DNA of 25,407 nt from DATLYH01 sp035575035 (GTDB lineage: Bacteria; Planctomycetota; Planctomycetia; Gemmatales; Gemmataceae), in the NCBI GenBank assembly GCA_035575035.1, contig DATLYH010000002.1, positions 1-25,407 on the forward strand, in the 5' to 3' direction. Of the stretch, positions 23,292-25,407 are shown piece by piece. The first letter of the stretch is position 1; every line of letters starts with the position of its first letter. The notes under the pieces were generated by a model. It worked only from the letters and a program-made list of their open reading frames with translations, did not search any database and was not told the DNA's origin. Both the position numbers and the translations under genes were made by a program.

Positions 23292-24200
23292 ATGATCTAT
23301 TTGCGCAACCGTTTGTGTCCGACCAAACGACCGGCCTTCACCCTGATCGAACTGTTGGTGGTGATCGCCATCATCGCCATCTTGATTGCCTTGCTGCTGC
23401 CGGCGGTGCAGAAGGTGCGCGAGGCGGCCCAGCGTACTCAGTGCCTGAACAACCTTAAGCAGCTCGGCATCGCCATGCACAACTACCACAACGCGGCCGG
23501 CTCCTTTCCGTACCTGCGATCCGGCGGCGGCCAGAACCGCCACACCTGGGCCCTGCTCTTGCTGCCGTACCTTGAACAGGACAATGTCTACCGGGTCTTC
23601 CGGACGCCCATTCCCGGGGTGAACATGACCGATGGGGTGAACAACTTCACCGCCACCGACCCGCAGATCGTGGCGGCCCGTCAGGTGCAGGTGAAGACCT
23701 TCTTCTGTCCGAGCCGCCGCGGGTCGTCGTCCCTCAGCCCGATCACGACCGGGAGTGCGGTGCAGGGGATGCCCTCCGACTATGCCGCCTGCTCCGGAGA
23801 CACCGGCACCGCTCCCACCACCGGCGTCTTTCAACTGGTGAATTCCAACCACATGCAGTCGGTGGTCCGCTTCGCCGATATCCCCGATGGGACCAGCAAC
23901 ACGCTGATGATCGGGGAGAAGCACATCCAGCTGGGCCGGCTCAATGATCCCATCCAGGACGGCGTCATCTTCAGCGGCAGCGAGAACCAAACGTATCACC
24001 GCCGGGCCGGTCCGTCCAACCTGCTGGCCCTCGACTCCGCTGTGGCGGCCAACAACCAGTTCGGCAGCTGGCATGCCGGGCAATGCCATTTCGTCTTCGC
24101 CGACGGGAGCGTGCGGGGACTGCGGAACTCCATCCCCGGCCCGACTCTCGGGCTGCTGGCAAACCGCAAAGACGGCGAGGTGATCCCCAACTACGAGTGA
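23292..24200 (+). CDS. DUF1559 prepilin-like protein (second of pair)
   Basis: 302 residues from the ATG at 23,292 (GAGGA about 6 nt upstream). The open frame runs upstream into the previous gene, but no start there fits. The prepilin-like signature is KRPA/FTLIELLVVIAIIAILI, with alanine rather than glycine at the cleavage position, followed by LLLPAVQKVREAAQRTQC and NNLKQLGIAMHNYHN. The C-terminal H-X9-DG motif is intact (HAGQCHFVFADGSV). It is shorter than its neighbour and clearly paralogous in the first 60 residues and again near the end. The pair plus the lipoprotein behind it (48-nt gap) is a recurring planctomycete arrangement, so the three are likely one transcription unit. Confidence 0.93.
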   Translation: MIYLRNRLCPTKRPAFTLIELLVVIAIIAILIALLLPAVQKVREAAQRTQCLNNLKQLGIAMHNYHNAAGSFPYLRSGGGQNRHTWALLLLPYLEQDNVYRVFRTPIPGVNMTDGVNNFTATDPQIVAARQVQVKTFFCPSRRGSSSLSPITTGSAVQGMPSDYAACSGDTGTAPTTGVFQLVNSNHMQSVVRFADIPDGTSNTLMIGEKHIQLGRLNDPIQDGVIFSGSENQTYHRRAGPSNLLALDSAVAANNQFGSWHAGQCHFVFADGSVRGLRNSIPGPTLGLLANRKDGEVIPNYE

Positions 24201-24248
24201 GGGAAGCGGCCGATCCTTCCGATTGCTGTTTCAACCGAGGTGAGAACC

Positions 24249-24719
24249 ATGAGCCGGCGGACATCGTGGCGGCTGTTCGTCTCCCTGTTTCTGCTTGCCC
24301 TGGCGGGGTGCGGTTCCGGCCGTTATCCCGTCATCGGCCGCGTGACCTATGAGGATGGCAGCCCCGTCGAGGCCGGGACCGTCATTGGTGAGACGACCGT
24401 GGATGGCAAGCCCCTCAGTGTGCAGGGGAACATCGAGAAAGACGGCACCTTCCGCTGGGGGACCGAGAAGGCCGGCGACGGCGCGCCGCCGGGAACTTAT
24501 CGTGTCATCGTGATGCCGGTCCCCCTCGGCGACAGCGAGCTGGCGGAAGGAAAGCTGCCGGCCGTGGATAGCAAGTATACCAGATACGAGACGTCGGGCA
24601 TCACCTTCGAGGTAAAGCCCGAGAAGAATGTGTTGAACATCACGGTGACGCGGCCAAGGAGGCCGAAGGGGAGGCGTCCCGTCGCTGACGCTTCGGGCTC
24701 TGCGCGGGCCCGTCGCTGA
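24249..24719 (+). CDS. Small lipoprotein with transthyretin-like beta domain
   Basis: 156 residues from the ATG at 24,249, which has GAGGTGAG 5-6 nt upstream. A GTG at 24,240 would lie inside that site. The signal peptide SWRLFVSLFLLALAG ends at lipobox cysteine C21 (LALAGC). The mature region has one beta-rich domain: VIGRVTYEDGSPVEAGTVI, then IEKDGTFRWG, GAPPGTYRVIVMPV and ITFEVKPEKNVLNITV. This is the usual planctomycete 'G-x-V-x-Y-x-DG-x-P' carboxypeptidase-regulatory-like or transthyretin-like fold. It follows two DUF1559 genes and probably works with them at the membrane. The last 14 residues (RPVADASGSARARR) are encoded by REP copies, so the native C-terminus was probably near VTRPRRPKG. 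Confidence 0.88.
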   Translation: MSRRTSWRLFVSLFLLALAGCGSGRYPVIGRVTYEDGSPVEAGTVIGETTVDGKPLSVQGNIEKDGTFRWGTEKAGDGAPPGTYRVIVMPVPLGDSELAEGKLPAVDSKYTRYETSGITFEVKPEKNVLNITVTRPRRPKGRRPVADASGSARARR

Positions 24720-24835
24720 CGCTTCGGGCTCTGCGCTGTCCCGTCGCTAACGCTCCGGGCTCTGCGCGGGCCCGTCGCTGACGCTCCGGGCTCCGATTCT
24801 GTCGCTGAATCAGAGCCCGGAGCGTCAGCGACGGG
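24678..24835. repeat. REP-like family 2 array upstream of the transposase
   Basis: Four direct copies (CGTCGC starts 24,680, 24,711, 24,742 and 24,773; 31-bp spacing) of CCCGTCGCTNACGCTYCGGG plus CTC. One inverted copy follows (24,813-24,835). The fourth direct copy (24,771-24,793) and the inverted copy are exact reverse complements separated by 19 nt, a REPIN-like arrangement. The array overlaps the 3' end of the lipoprotein gene and ends 58 nt before the transposase start. Confidence 0.9.
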
Positions 24836-24893
24836 ACGGCCCTGATTCTGAAATGGTTCTTGCCCATGCGCCGGGATCGGTTAATCTGGTGCC

Positions 24894-25407
24894 ATGTCCG
24901 AACCGCTCGCCTACTTCCTGACTTGGCACACTTACGGCAGCTGGCTTCCCGGCCACGCGCAAGGGTCGGTAGATGAGGAGCACCGCGAATTTGGCACTCC
25001 CTTCGTGCCGCCCGACCCGGAGCGAGCCCGGCAAAGCGCCGCCCGACTCGTGCACGCACCCATTCGCCTGGAGCAGCCCTGGCGCGAGGCGGTCCAGGCG
25101 GCTGTCATCGAAGTGTGCGCTTATCGGGGGTGGACACTGCTTGCCCTGCACGTCCGCACCACGCACGTGCACGCCTTGGTGGCCGCGCCGATAGCGCCAG
25201 AGAAGATCCTCAATGACTTCAAGGCGTATGCCACGCGTCGCCTTCGTCGGGAGAAGCTAGCGACGGCCGACTTGCGCATCTGGTCCGAGCACGGCAGCAC
25301 GCGCTACATCTGGAAAGACAGGCAGCTTGCCGAGGCGATCGATTACGTGGTGAACCGGCAGGGGGCGCCGCTGGAACCGTTACCGATTGGCGGGCCCGTC
25401 GCTAACG
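24894..25407 (+). CDS. REP-associated tyrosine transposase (RAYT), cut by window end
   Basis: At least 171 residues from the ATG at 24,894; no stop is reached before the window ends. The sequence is that of a Y1 HUH transposase of the IS200-like/REP-associated group. The N-terminal FLTWHTYGSWLPG is typical, the HUH pair is H91-V-H93 in LHVRTTHVHALV, the helix ILNDFKAYATRRL follows, and the catalytic tyrosine candidate is Y151 in EAIDYVVNRQG. Such enzymes nick and join single-stranded DNA at hairpins, and RAYTs are linked to the spread of REP sequences. The core catalytic residues are intact. It is flanked by family 2 REP copies at 24,678-24,835 and from 25,395, and its frame reads into the second. 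The likely start follows only a weak ribosome-binding site. No transposon-type terminal repeats are seen other than the REPs. Confidence 0.92.
   Translation, partial: MSEPLAYFLTWHTYGSWLPGHAQGSVDEEHREFGTPFVPPDPERARQSAARLVHAPIRLEQPWREAVQAAVIEVCAYRGWTLLALHVRTTHVHALVAAPIAPEKILNDFKAYATRRLRREKLATADLRIWSEHGSTRYIWKDRQLAEAIDYVVNRQGAPLEPLPIGGPVAN
25395..25407. repeat. Start of a REP-like family 2 copy at the window edge
   Basis: CCCGTCGCTAACG matches the first 13 bases of the family 2 unit and is cut by the window end. It puts a REP on the far side of the transposase core and lies in its reading frame. Confidence 0.75.

Overview
The window looks like a piece of a GC-rich planctomycete chromosome, most likely Gemmatales/Gemmataceae-like. 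The evidence is two DUF1559 'prepilin-like' proteins with a small lipoprotein behind them, a bacterial XPB-type helicase, planctomycete-style secreted pectate lyases, and many short GC-rich interspersed hairpin repeats. The taxonomic call is inference from gene content; no marker gene is present. I saw no rRNA, tRNA or CRISPR.

Left part (1-10,700). On the minus strand, from right to left, come a secreted two-module Ig/FN3-like protein, holA (DNA polymerase III delta), pdxA (vitamin B6 synthesis; 7 nt after holA) and a membrane-anchored TPR protein. The TPR gene is bracketed by two copies of a composite repeat, and both it and pdxA end on a TAG codon supplied by that repeat. On the plus strand, from an extended -10 promoter near 7030, come a multi-pass membrane protein and a sugar phosphate isomerase/epimerase-like TIM barrel, then a YdjM-like membrane protein.

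Middle (10,680-16,100). A primary-type sigma factor is followed after 26 nt by a soluble REC-HisKA-HATPase-REC hybrid kinase (minus strand). Next is an XPB-like helicase interrupted in frame by a low-complexity inverted repeat, then a divergent small FHA-domain protein.

Right part (16,100-25,407). A GntR/FCD regulator diverges from a PL1-like pectate lyase. A near-perfect 34-bp palindrome between them holds back-to-back promoters. Downstream are a very large beta-helix plus glycosidase-like fusion protein, two DUF1559 proteins and a lipoprotein. I read the regulator and the two large secreted enzymes as a pectin-use locus; the DUF1559/lipoprotein genes may be a separate unit.

Most interesting: the window ends in a Y1 HUH transposase of the REP-associated (RAYT) type, with REP-like hairpins on both sides. 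The same REP family recurs at 13.4 kb and 18.8 kb. A second hairpin family (0.15, 3.0, 6.9, 16.1 and 20.56 kb) shares its apex and 5' head sequence. These repeats have entered or extended coding sequences in several places, so this looks like an active or recently active RAYT/REP system reshaping gene ends and inter-domain linkers.
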